From positions 496,001-560,000 of the forward strand of contig NZ_JABAHZ010000001.1 of NCBI RefSeq assembly GCF_012641265.1: a stretch of DNA of 64,000 nt. The letters run 5' to 3'. The notes under the pieces were generated by a model. The model saw only the letters and a list, made by a program, of their open reading frames with translations, made no database searches and was not told the origin of the DNA. Shown here piece by piece: positions 8,073 to 16,149 of the stretch (position 1 is its first letter; every line of letters starts with the position of its first letter). A program made the translations under genes and the position numbers. Source of the stretch: Chitinophaga eiseniae. Lineage in GTDB: Bacteria; Bacteroidota; Bacteroidia; Chitinophagales; Chitinophagaceae.

Positions 8073-8984
8073 ATGGGGAAATGGGTTATAGAAACCAACA
8101 ATCTGACCTTTGGCTATAGCAAACGAACGGCCGTATTTGATAAAATTAATCTCAGGGTGGAAACCGCTGCGATTTATGGTTTTATGGGACCCAATGGGGC
8201 AGGAAAAACTACCCTGATAAGGCTGTTGTTGGGTTTACTACCGCATCATACAGGTGAGATCATGTTATTTGGAAAGCCTTTAAAGGCCAACAGGTTAGAG
8301 ATTTTATCGAAAACAGGTTGTCTTGTAGAGCAGCCCTCGCTATATGAAAACCTAACAGGCAGGGACAATCTCAACATTACCTGCATGATCAGGGGACTTC
8401 AAAAAGACAGCATCGATAGGGTGTTACAGATGACGGGCCTCACTGATGCTGCCAGTAAGCGGGTAGACGCCTATTCACTGGGGATGAAACAACGGCTGGG
8501 CCTCGCCATAGCCCTGCTTCCACAACCAGAACTATTGATACTCGATGAACCGGTAAATGGGCTCGATCCTTTGGGAATAGTTGAGATCAGGGAGTTATTG
8601 ATTCATCTCAACAGAGAATATGGTACTACCATATTTCTTTCCAGTCATCTTTTGTCAGAACTGGAGAAGCTGGTGACACATATCGGCATTTTACGGAAGG
8701 GCGAATTGATATTTCAGGGAAGTGCTGCTGAACTCGACGCTATACAACAGCACCAATCCACGGTGATGATCGATACGGATAATAATCACGGTTGTTTACA
8801 ATTGCTGAAACAGGACTATCCGGCGATCTCGTTGGTGGCCGACAGGCTGCATATCCCTTACGGGGATAAAGAAACCATTGGCGATTTATGCCAAAAGATG
8901 GTACTGGCAGGCTTTCGTCTATATGAAGTAAAAACAGACCATCACGACCTGGAAAATATATTTATGAAATTAACAAGTAACTAA
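8073..8984 (+). CDS. ABC transporter ATP-binding protein, BcrA/lantibiotic-immunity type
   Basis: The 303-residue protein has Walker A GPNGAGKTT, a signature degenerate at the first Gly (YSLGMKQRLGLA), Walker B LLILDEPVNGLDP and an H-loop beginning IFLSSHLLSELEKLVTHIGIL. YSLGMKQRL is the form seen in BcrA/NisF-type ATPases that expel peptide antibiotics. The ~80-residue C-terminal domain after QSTVMIDTD is also typical of this subfamily. The permease gene begins 2 bp after its stop. The substrate may be a peptide antibiotic or lipid; this is inferred from family. Confidence 0.93.
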   Translation: MGKWVIETNNLTFGYSKRTAVFDKINLRVETAAIYGFMGPNGAGKTTLIRLLLGLLPHHTGEIMLFGKPLKANRLEILSKTGCLVEQPSLYENLTGRDNLNITCMIRGLQKDSIDRVLQMTGLTDAASKRVDAYSLGMKQRLGLAIALLPQPELLILDEPVNGLDPLGIVEIRELLIHLNREYGTTIFLSSHLLSELEKLVTHIGILRKGELIFQGSAAELDAIQQHQSTVMIDTDNNHGCLQLLKQDYPAISLVADRLHIPYGDKETIGDLCQKMVLAGFRLYEVKTDHHDLENIFMKLTSN

Positions 8985-8986
8985 TA

Positions 8987-9778
8987 ATGGCGAAGTTCTG
9001 GCCTTCCTTATTAACGGAATTTATAAAAATCCGGCATTCATTTGCCCGGTGGCTAATATTACTGGGTGGGTTTATTATGCCCACATTTGTGGCTTTTGTT
9101 GTGCTTACCAAATGGGAACATATAGCCCGTGAGGCGGGAAATAATCCCTGGAGTTTATTTGCTGAGATGTCCTGGAAGGGGATGTCTTTCTTTTATTCTG
9201 TCTTTTTCATCGTGTTGTTAACCTGCCTGTACTTTAATATAGAATATAAAAATAACACCTGGAAACATATTTTCACACTCCCCATAGGGAAAGGACAAGT
9301 ATACCTGAATAAAGTGCTTTCGATGACGGTGTTTGTAGTTTGCTATTATATGCTGTTTATCCCATTTTGGGTGGCTATGGGGTATTTGCTGGGAGCTGTT
9401 AAGCCTCCGCTGCACTTTACCAGCCATGCGCCGGATTATGCCCTGCTGTTCAGGAATTGTTGTCACTCCCTGATTTCCTCACTGAGCATTATTGGCATCC
9501 ATATTTGGCTGAGTATACGGTTTAAGAATATGATTATCCCGATTGCCGTGGCTGTTTTCGGTTCCATTGTGATGGTGGCGCTTTTCCAGGGAGCGGCAAT
9601 GGAAATCAAATATTTTCCCTATGCCTATCACTATTTATCGATTGCCACGCCTTACTTTTTTCATGAATATACGTGGGGTCCATTGCCGGAGCACGAATGG
9701 TATAGCATCGGATTTTTTATATTGTTTTGCTCATTGGGATATTGGGACTTTACCAGGAATTTTGCAGGTGATCATTAA
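8987..9778 (+). CDS. ABC-2 family permease partner of the BcrA-type ATPase
   Basis: The 263-residue protein has about six membrane spans and begins MAKFWPSLLTEFIKIRHSF, the usual start of LanE/BcrB-like permeases. The first span is followed by an extracellular loop with a large aromatic content (WEHIAREAGNNPWSLF). The segment YKNNTWKHIFTLPIGKGQVY is the cytoplasmic coupling region before span 3. It is in a tight two-gene operon with the ATPase (2-bp gap). Confidence 0.88.
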   Translation: MAKFWPSLLTEFIKIRHSFARWLILLGGFIMPTFVAFVVLTKWEHIAREAGNNPWSLFAEMSWKGMSFFYSVFFIVLLTCLYFNIEYKNNTWKHIFTLPIGKGQVYLNKVLSMTVFVVCYYMLFIPFWVAMGYLLGAVKPPLHFTSHAPDYALLFRNCCHSLISSLSIIGIHIWLSIRFKNMIIPIAVAVFGSIVMVALFQGAAMEIKYFPYAYHYLSIATPYFFHEYTWGPLPEHEWYSIGFFILFCSLGYWDFTRNFAGDH

Positions 9779-9935
9779 ATCCAACCAGATCATTATTGAC
9801 CCAAACCGGATGAACGGATGTAACTATCCGTCAATGGCTCCTTGATTTTAGATCATTACAGTAAATTCGTAAAAGTCCGGGAAGCCTGTATATCAACCTG
9901 GAGCATATATATAAACCACCATTAAAAATGTATGT

Positions 9936-10391
9936 ATGAAAAAATTGCTCACCGCATTATTGCTGTTTGGTCTGCCTGTATTGGTCAGCGCCCAGATTTT
10001 AAATCCTGCTAAGTGGAACTTTGCCGCAAAGAAGATTAACAGCAGTACTTATGAGTTGCATATGACCGCCACGATAGATGCGGGCTGGCATGTGTATGCG
10101 CAGGATACAGGAGAAGGACCTACGCCCACTTCCTTCACGCTGGCCAAAAATCCCCTTGTAGTGCAAGTGGGTAAGGTAATGGAAACAGGGAAGCTGAAGA
10201 AATCATTTGACCAAAACTTCAATTCAGAAATGAGGTACTACGAAAACCAGGTAGATTTTGTACAAAAAGTAACCGTGAAAGGTAAGGCAGCCACCAGGGT
10301 GAATGGAACGGTGAAGTTCATGGCCTGTGATGATCACCAGTGCCTGCCAGCCAAACATGTACCCTTTTCCTTCAATATAGCAGGGAAGTAA
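9936..10391 (+). CDS. Secreted DsbD N-terminal-domain-like protein (disulfide corrector fold)
   Basis: The 151-residue product has a signal peptide (MKKLLTALLLFGLPVLVSA-Q). The mature part matches the isolated DsbD-N domain: WNFAAKKINSSTYELHMTATIDAGWHVY, then TPTSFTL, and a C-terminal MACDDHQCLPAK with a Cys-x4-Cys pair where DsbD-N keeps its redox cysteines. DsbD-N passes electrons from the membrane part of DsbD to periplasmic acceptors. Here it is encoded alone, which is common in Bacteroidota, where such proteins probably partner with a DsbD encoded elsewhere. A minus-strand TPP riboswitch lies just beyond its 3' end. Confidence 0.88.
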   Translation: MKKLLTALLLFGLPVLVSAQILNPAKWNFAAKKINSSTYELHMTATIDAGWHVYAQDTGEGPTPTSFTLAKNPLVVQVGKVMETGKLKKSFDQNFNSEMRYYENQVDFVQKVTVKGKAATRVNGTVKFMACDDHQCLPAKHVPFSFNIAGK

Positions 10392-10398
10392 ATAAAAA

Positions 10399-10426
10399 AT
10401 GGCTCTGGTCCTAAGACCGGAGCCAT
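10399..10426 (-). terminator. Strong hairpin terminator, minus-strand orientation, downstream of TPP riboswitch
   Basis: ATGGCTCTGGTC (10399-10410) and GACCGGAGCCAT (10415-10426) form a 12-bp stem with one G-U wobble and a 4-nt loop. On the minus strand the stem is followed at once by a run of six T (A6 at 10393-10398 on the plus strand). On the plus strand the tail is only mildly T-rich (GGTTGTTTCTTTCTTTT). It may serve the DsbD-N-like gene, but its best polarity is for transcripts leaving the riboswitch. Confidence 0.75.
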
Positions 10427-10436
10427 GGTTGTTTCT

Positions 10437-10530
10437 TTCTTTTCCTACGCTGGTATTATCCAGATCAGGTCCGAGGGTATGTTCTCAGGTCTGTTTTACG
10501 AGACCACCCCTTTTCGGGAAACTTCCGCTA
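10437..10530 (-). ncRNA. TPP (THI-box) riboswitch, minus strand, no downstream gene
   Basis: Read on the minus strand the element contains the conserved THI-box blocks in order: GGGGTGG, then CCTGAGA, ACCC, ACCTGATCTGG, and TAATACCAGCGTAGG. The spacing between blocks matches the TPP aptamer. These blocks run from about 10515 down to 10445. The next feature on that strand is the terminator at 10426-10399, and then only the antisense of the plus-strand DsbD-N-like gene. The next minus-strand gene is 2.7 kb away (7725). No thiamine gene is adjacent, so this is an orphan aptamer. Confidence 0.9.
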
Positions 10531-10799
10531 TAAGCAGCGGAAAAATCGTGCCATTACCCTAATTCACTTGTTACCAGGGAGAGAGAATATTTCCAGGCAT
10601 CCAAAGGCAGGAAGGATTTCCACAGGCGATACATTTGCGATACAGATTGTGCATATATTTTCCACTCTGCAAACGGAACGAAGCAGCATATGTGGGAGAC
10701 TTTTATAGATAGCCAGCATTCAGGCTGTCCGGAAAGCTCATCTATGGGCTTTCCTGGCATAGTAAATGAGGCATATTGGTTCTCTAAAGGTCTTTCACT

Positions 10800-12626
10800 A
10801 TGAGCGGCAACACAACGCCAGGCAACACTGGTTTGAGAGCAGAAGAAGCGCACACTATACATCCCGTATCCCCGGCGGGGGATCACGGACACAAAAAAAG
10901 TTTTCTATCTACCTACATCTTCAGTACTGACCATAAAATGATTGCCAGGCAGTACCTGGTAACAGGTATGATATGGGCTATCATTGGCGGGTTGTTCTCT
11001 GTATTGTTTCGCCTGCAGTTGGGGTACCCGGATGCTTCTTTTCCCTGGTTAGAGAGCATACTGGGGCATTGGGCCAAAGGGGGCCGCATTTCAGCAGAGG
11101 CCTTTTACGCCATGATCACCATGCATGGCACCATTCTCATCTTTTTTGTATTGACTGCCGGCTTGAGCGGTACGTTCTCCAACTTATTGATTCCTTTACA
11201 GGTAGGGGCCCGTGATATGGCTTCTCCTTTTTTAAACATGTTAAGTTATTGGTTCTTCTTTCTCTCCAGCATGGTGATGATGAGTTCCCTGTTTGTACAA
11301 ACAGGGCCGGCATCCGGAGGCTGGACGTCCTATCCTCCGCTGAGCGCGTTGGGAGATGCTTCCATTGGCTCTAAGATAGGGATGGACTTATGGCTGGCCA
11401 GCATGGCGCTTTTCGTGGTATCGCAACTACTCGCCGGCATCAACTATATTACTACGATACTCAATATGCGCACCAGGGGCATGCAAATGAACAGGCTGCC
11501 ATTAACCATGTGGGCGTTCTTCTTCACGGCTATCCTGGGTGTACTATCGTTCCCGGTATTGCTGGCTGGTTTTATCCTGTTGCTCATGGACCGGCATGCG
11601 GGTACCAGCTTTTACCTGAGCGAGATATTTATTGGAGGCAGGATATTGCCGAATGAAGGAGGCAGCGCTATCTTGTACCAGCACCTGTTCTGGTTTCTCG
11701 GGCATCCCGAGGTATACATAGTAGTACTTCCGGCGATGGGAATCGTATCAGAAGTGCTGGCGGTACATTCCAGGAAGCCGGTGTTTGGATACACGGCGAT
11801 GGTACTCTCTCTCTTTGCCATCACTATGTTGTCTTTCCTGGTGTGGGCGCATCATATGTTCGTGGCTGGGGTCAACCCCTTATTGGGATCATTCTTTGTG
11901 TTGCTCACGTTATTGATCGCCGTGCCTTCCGCAGTAAAAGTGTTCAACTGGCTGACTACGATCTGGCGGGGACAGCTGCATTTCAACCCGGCTGCTTTGT
12001 TTGCCATTGGTTTCGTCAGCACTTTTATTTCTGGTGGACTAACAGGTATCTGGCTGGGTAATTCTACGATAGATGTTTACCTGCACGATACCTATTTTGT
12101 TATCGCACACTTCCACCTGGTTATGGGTGTATCAGCTATACTGGGTATGTTTGCAGGCGTTTATCACTGGTTTCCTAAAATATATGGCCGGTTCCTGAAC
12201 AATACATTGGGCTATATTCATTTTTGGATTACGCTGATGGGGGCGTATGTGATTTTCTGGCCCATGCATTACGAAGGTCTGGCCGGTATGCCAAGACGGT
12301 ACTATGATTTCAGCAATTGGCAATCGTTTAAACAATTTGGCACATTAAACGAAGTCATAAGTTTGGCAGCCATAGTGGTGTTTGCAGCGCAGCTGCTGTT
12401 CGTGCTTAACTTTTTCTATAGCATTTTCAAAGGACGGAAATTAACCACCCTAAACCCCTGGAAGGCCAATACGCTGGAGTGGACAACGCCCATTCATCCG
12501 GAGCACGGCAACTGGCCCGGTGAAATTCCCGTCGTGTATCGCTGGGCCTATGACTATGGAAAAAATGGAGAGGAGTTTATACCGCAAACGATCCCGCCAA
12601 TGCCGGGTGAAAAAGACATCACCTGA
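10800..12626 (+). CDS. ctaD: Cytochrome c oxidase subunit I (haem-copper oxidase), stand-alone
   Basis: The 608-residue protein has 12 or more membrane spans. The haem-copper signature residues are present: TMHGT (low-spin haem a ligand), WFLGHPEVYI (CuB His with cross-linked Tyr), WAHHMF (CuB His pair) and YFVIAHFHLVMG (haem a3 and haem a ligands). These are type A oxidase features. Subunit I catalyses reduction of O2 to water coupled to proton pumping. Subunits II and III are not next to it: the flanks are a DsbD-N-like gene and a convergent DUF3175 gene. A TACATTTG promoter-like box lies at 10630-10637, leaving a leader of about 150 nt. It could be an accessory copy using a subunit II encoded elsewhere. 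Confidence 0.97.
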   Translation: MSGNTTPGNTGLRAEEAHTIHPVSPAGDHGHKKSFLSTYIFSTDHKMIARQYLVTGMIWAIIGGLFSVLFRLQLGYPDASFPWLESILGHWAKGGRISAEAFYAMITMHGTILIFFVLTAGLSGTFSNLLIPLQVGARDMASPFLNMLSYWFFFLSSMVMMSSLFVQTGPASGGWTSYPPLSALGDASIGSKIGMDLWLASMALFVVSQLLAGINYITTILNMRTRGMQMNRLPLTMWAFFFTAILGVLSFPVLLAGFILLLMDRHAGTSFYLSEIFIGGRILPNEGGSAILYQHLFWFLGHPEVYIVVLPAMGIVSEVLAVHSRKPVFGYTAMVLSLFAITMLSFLVWAHHMFVAGVNPLLGSFFVLLTLLIAVPSAVKVFNWLTTIWRGQLHFNPAALFAIGFVSTFISGGLTGIWLGNSTIDVYLHDTYFVIAHFHLVMGVSAILGMFAGVYHWFPKIYGRFLNNTLGYIHFWITLMGAYVIFWPMHYEGLAGMPRRYYDFSNWQSFKQFGTLNEVISLAAIVVFAAQLLFVLNFFYSIFKGRKLTTLNPWKANTLEWTTPIHPEHGNWPGEIPVVYRWAYDYGKNGEEFIPQTIPPMPGEKDIT

Positions 12627-12634
12627 AGCGCAGA

Positions 12635-12952
12635 TTATTTATCCCTTCCAAAAACAACTCTTAGTTTCTCCTTGGCTTTTTCCAGTGTTTGCTTTTGTTT
12701 TTCCGGGAGATTTTTACCTGCCCGGTTGATATAGAAGTTCAACATAGACATCGCCGACTGATAAGGAGTGCCTTTTCTGCGGTGGCTTTTACGCGATGAG
12801 CGTTTGAGCGACTCCGCAATTTCCTGTGGATCATCAGATTTGAAAATACCCTGTTTGAGATCCAGGGCATCGCTGGTTGCCATAACATGCGCCGACCATT
12901 TTCTGCCGGTCTTTTTTTGGTTGCGGGTGGTATGTGGTGTTTCCTTCTTCAT
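12635..12952 (-). CDS. DUF3175 family protein
   Basis: This is a 105-residue, strongly basic protein. The family core is plain: KWSAHVMATSDALDLKQG, then DDPQEIAESLKRSS, KSHRRKGTPYQSAMSMLNF and YINRAGKNLPEKQKQTLEKAK. Its function is not established; the charge suggests nucleic acid binding. It is convergent with the cytochrome oxidase gene, with an 8-bp gap. Confidence 0.88.
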   Translation of the reverse strand: MKKETPHTTRNQKKTGRKWSAHVMATSDALDLKQGIFKSDDPQEIAESLKRSSRKSHRRKGTPYQSAMSMLNFYINRAGKNLPEKQKQTLEKAKEKLRVVFGRDK

Positions 12953-13087
12953 AACCCGGGTTTTTGAAAGAAACCATCAACAATGAATCCAGAAAATGGT
13001 GGTTTAAGGAACCTTTTTATTAGTGATAATTCCCTAATATTGCACGGTCGGTCAAACCGTGTTTACCCGTTTACAATCCCTGTATAC

Positions 13088-13834
13088 ATGAAACTATATT
13101 CCAAAGCTGTCCTCGCATTCATATGCTTTAGTTGTATTTACCTGCAAGCCGATGCGACTAACTTCTCAGATACCACCACGGTATTAATTATCCAGAAAGA
13201 CGGAACAGTACCCGAAGGCGCCACGAAAGTGGGCGATGTAAAAGTGACCGATGGTGGCTTCAAAGTTAACTGCGGATACGACCATACGCTGGAAGAGGCC
13301 AAAGCTAAAGCTATCAAGGCAGGTGGTAATATTGTGAAAATCCGTGAGTTGAAATCACCGGATATGTTTAGTTCCTGTTACCGCCTGTTCGGCGAAATTT
13401 ATTACCATCCCGATATGTCCGGGTTAATGGCCAACCGGCTCAAATTGTTCGATACCATTATGCAAACCCTGCTGCCGGATACTGCGTCCTATGCACTGCT
13501 CTATGTGTATCGCGTGGAATCTGCTATTGGCGCTGCTATTTCCTATAATGTATCCTTAAATGATTCCGTTGCCTGTCGCATGAGAAATGGCTCCAAAAAG
13601 ATCATTAAAATATACCAAACAGGTTTAACCAAAATATCTGCGCGGACGGAATCCCACGATGAAGTAACTATCGACATCCATCCAGGGAGGGCTTATTTTG
13701 TGCGATGCGCCATTGGTATGGGGGCATTTGTGGGCCGGCCCAGGCTCAATATCATTGAAACTGATACGGGGTTGAACGAGTTTAACGGGGTAAAGGAGCG
13801 GTCAAAGAAAGAAGTAGTGGATGATGTGTATTAG
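13088..13834 (+). CDS. Secreted protein with DUF2846-like C-terminal domain
   Basis: The 248-residue product, read from ATG 13088 (MKLYSKAVLAFICFSCIYLQADA is a signal-peptide-like start), is preferred over the open extension to 12983. The first part has TVLIIQKDGTVPEGATKVGDVKV and a DHTLEEAKAKAIKAGGNIVKI segment. The second part (YALLYVYRVESAIGAAISYNV, later VTIDIHPGRAYFVRCAIGMGAFVGRP) matches the DUF2846 pattern, a beta-rich domain seen in envelope proteins. The upstream region holds a short CACGGT/AACCGTG hairpin near 13042-13060. The function is unknown. Confidence 0.75.
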   Translation: MKLYSKAVLAFICFSCIYLQADATNFSDTTTVLIIQKDGTVPEGATKVGDVKVTDGGFKVNCGYDHTLEEAKAKAIKAGGNIVKIRELKSPDMFSSCYRLFGEIYYHPDMSGLMANRLKLFDTIMQTLLPDTASYALLYVYRVESAIGAAISYNVSLNDSVACRMRNGSKKIIKIYQTGLTKISARTESHDEVTIDIHPGRAYFVRCAIGMGAFVGRPRLNIIETDTGLNEFNGVKERSKKEVVDDVY

Positions 13835-13925
13835 CGATTGGGTAAGGAGCAGAGATATGTTGCAGTAAAATAAGACTTGGATAGAATAAAGGCTATTATT
13901 TCTTTAGTTACTTACAATAATAATT

Positions 13926-14279
13926 ATGAAGACGGTATTTTTTTTGTTTTTTGCAATGCTAATAGTCGGTTGTGGATTCCCTTTTAGCTGTGAGGAATTT
14001 CAGCGTGAACACATAAAACCTGGAAAAGTGGCAGGTTGGGTGGTGGAAAAGAAGAAAATGGTTAACAGAGACTGTTTTGGTGAAATCATTGTCAAGGCAC
14101 AAGGGCGATTCGATACCCTAAAATACTTACCTACTTGCAATGGGGTGACACAAAGAGAAGTATGGACAAATGTAAATGTTGGAGACTCAATATTTAAAGC
14201 AGCAGGAGAAAACACCGTTGTAATTATCAATAATAGCGGAAAGAAGGTACTTGAAATTTCATGCTTGGCTATAAAATAA
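13926..14279 (+). CDS. Small putative lipoprotein, unknown
   Basis: The 117-residue product has a lipoprotein signal ending in LIVGC (Cys at about 16). The mature part reads as a small beta domain (KVAGWVVEKKKMVNRDCFGEIIVKAQG, later VNVGDSIFKAAGENTVVIINNSG). It has four further Cys residues. The coding region looks more AT-rich than the flanks, which may indicate recent acquisition. No homology is recognised. Confidence 0.7.
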   Translation: MKTVFFLFFAMLIVGCGFPFSCEEFQREHIKPGKVAGWVVEKKKMVNRDCFGEIIVKAQGRFDTLKYLPTCNGVTQREVWTNVNVGDSIFKAAGENTVVIINNSGKKVLEISCLAIK

Positions 14280-14329
14280 TATCTATTTGTGCAGACGTTA
14301 AATAAGGCGTATGGTCCATTACGAAAATC

Positions 14330-15247
14330 TCAATTAAACCCCTGCCTGAACTCCAGCGGCGACTGCTTCGTTTTTATCTTAAACAATTTACTAAACGACT
14401 GCGGATGCTCAAACCCCAGCTCATACGCAATCTCACTAACAGATAAATCACTGGTAGATAGCTTCTCTTTCGCTTTTTCTATCAGCTTTTCATGGATGTG
14501 CTGCTGGGCATTTTGCCCGGTAAGGGAGCGTAACATGTCGCTGAGATAGCGGGGGGAGAGGTGCAGCTGTGCTGCCAGGTATTCTACCGTGGGGAGGCCC
14601 TGGTGCAGGGCTTTCTCATCATCGAAGTAGTTGTTCAGCAGCTGTTCCATGGCCGATAGCAGGTCGTTGTTTACTGCTTTCCTGGTAATGAATTGTCGTT
14701 TATAAAACCGGTTGCTGAAGTTAAGCAATACCTCGATGTAAGACAGCAACACGTCCTGGCTGAAATCATCTATCGGGTTGTTGAGCTCCCGGTTGATGTG
14801 TTCCAGCACTTCCAGGATGGTGGTTCTTTCTTTTTCCGACAGGTGAAGCGCTTCATTGGCTTCATAGGCAAAGAAGCCATACTTTTTAATGTCTTTACCC
14901 AGTGCATGGTTGCGGATAAAGTCGGGATGAATGAGCAGGGTGACGCCGTATAATTCGGTTTCATTTTCCATGATGGAAATGATTTGATGAGGGGCGGTAA
15001 ACACCAGGCCGCCCTCATCAAAGTCATAATAACCTTGTCCGTAGCCAATTCTGCCTTTCGGCAACTTTTTATAAGATATCTTGTAGAAATTGAGCAGGAA
15101 GGATTTGGGTAACTCTTCTACCGCTGCTGCAATTTTGGTGTTGTCGATAAGACTCACCAGTGGATGCATCGGGCTGGGTAAGCCCAGCAACCGGTGCAGC
15201 GTAGTGATGTCATCAATCTTGTAAGGAACCGGCGTAGCTCTTTTCAT
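14330..15247 (-). CDS. AraC family transcriptional regulator
   Basis: The 305-residue protein has an N-terminal cupin-like sensing part (VSLIDN, then LVFTAPHQIISI) and a C-terminal AraC/HTH_18 domain over the last ~100 residues: LPTVEYLAAQLHLSPRYLSDMLRSLTGQ and DLSVSEIAYELGFEHPQSFSKLFK. It ends 16 bp downstream of the SDR gene on the same strand, so the two are probably cotranscribed and the regulator probably controls the oxidoreductase. Confidence 0.92.
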   Translation of the reverse strand: MKRATPVPYKIDDITTLHRLLGLPSPMHPLVSLIDNTKIAAAVEELPKSFLLNFYKISYKKLPKGRIGYGQGYYDFDEGGLVFTAPHQIISIMENETELYGVTLLIHPDFIRNHALGKDIKKYGFFAYEANEALHLSEKERTTILEVLEHINRELNNPIDDFSQDVLLSYIEVLLNFSNRFYKRQFITRKAVNNDLLSAMEQLLNNYFDDEKALHQGLPTVEYLAAQLHLSPRYLSDMLRSLTGQNAQQHIHEKLIEKAKEKLSTSDLSVSEIAYELGFEHPQSFSKLFKIKTKQSPLEFRQGFN

Positions 15248-15263
15248 ATGGCTAATTTACGGA

Positions 15264-16055
15264 TTATACGCCTAGTATGCTTTTACCCAATTCTTTCCTG
15301 AACGCTTCGGCGCCAATTTCGAGGCGGCGGGCGTACAGCGACTGCGCATCCTTGCCGGCTACATAGCGTACCTGGTCTTTGCCGTCGGTGGCGGCTTCAT
15401 ATACCACGGCGGCTATCTGTGCAGCGCTGGAAAAGTTGTTGACGTCGAAAAGTGCCCATACCTTTTTGCTGGTGTCATCATAGGCAGGGTGGGAGAGCAT
15501 ATCAAGAGAACGGCCGGCAAAATCGGTAACAATACCACCCGGTGCAACGGTTTTTACGCCAATGTTAAAGAGCGACAGCTCATAAGCCAGGCTTTCACTC
15601 CAGCCTTCGAGGGCAAACTTGGTGGCATGGTATACGGAGCTAAGTGGGAAAGTAAGGAAGCCGCCCATGGAGGTGGTGGTAATAAACAAGCCGCTTTTTT
15701 TCTCCCTGAAATACGGGATAAAGGCCTGGGTTACCCGCAATACACCCAGCAGGTTGGTGTCCAGCTGCCGGGTCAGTTGTTCATCATTGAAGCCTTCCAT
15801 AGGTCCCATCAGTCCATAGCCGGCGTTGTTGAATACTACATCTACACCTAGTTGTATAGCCTGATCTACGGTGGAGCGAATTTGTGCGGGATTGGTGACG
15901 TCTAATGGCAATACGGTTACATTGTCGAGTTGCGCCAGCGACGACCCTTCCGGTTGACGCATAGTGGCAATCACTTTCCATCCCTGCTGCTGGAATAATT
16001 CTGCGGTGGCTTTTCCTAACCCGGTAGAAGCACCGGTAATAAAAATTGTTTTCAT
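15264..16055 (-). CDS. Short-chain dehydrogenase/reductase (SDR)
   Basis: The 263-residue protein has the classical SDR pattern: cofactor motif TGASTGLG at about 7-14, NNAG near 77-80, a catalytic Ser in TTTSMGG and the YxxxK pair in YHATK. The start of the second strand (IATMRQPEG) carries an Arg, which favours NADP(H). The substrate is unknown. It is followed by the AraC gene in the same direction. Confidence 0.93.
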   Translation of the reverse strand: MKTIFITGASTGLGKATAELFQQQGWKVIATMRQPEGSSLAQLDNVTVLPLDVTNPAQIRSTVDQAIQLGVDVVFNNAGYGLMGPMEGFNDEQLTRQLDTNLLGVLRVTQAFIPYFREKKSGLFITTTSMGGFLTFPLSSVYHATKFALEGWSESLAYELSLFNIGVKTVAPGGIVTDFAGRSLDMLSHPAYDDTSKKVWALFDVNNFSSAAQIAAVVYEAATDGKDQVRYVAGKDAQSLYARRLEIGAEAFRKELGKSILGV

Positions 16056-16149
16056 GTTTTGTGCTATTTATACCACAAAATTCCACCAGTGGGAGGGATG
16101 TTACGTAACCATAATGAAGATGATTGTAGCCAAAATGACGAAAGCGGGG

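Noticed and set aside
10554..10892. 112-codon minus-strand frame between the TPP riboswitch and ctaD
   Set aside because: It overlaps the start of the well-supported ctaD gene and shows no recognisable domain. It lies upstream of the riboswitch on that strand, so it is not the missing regulated gene.
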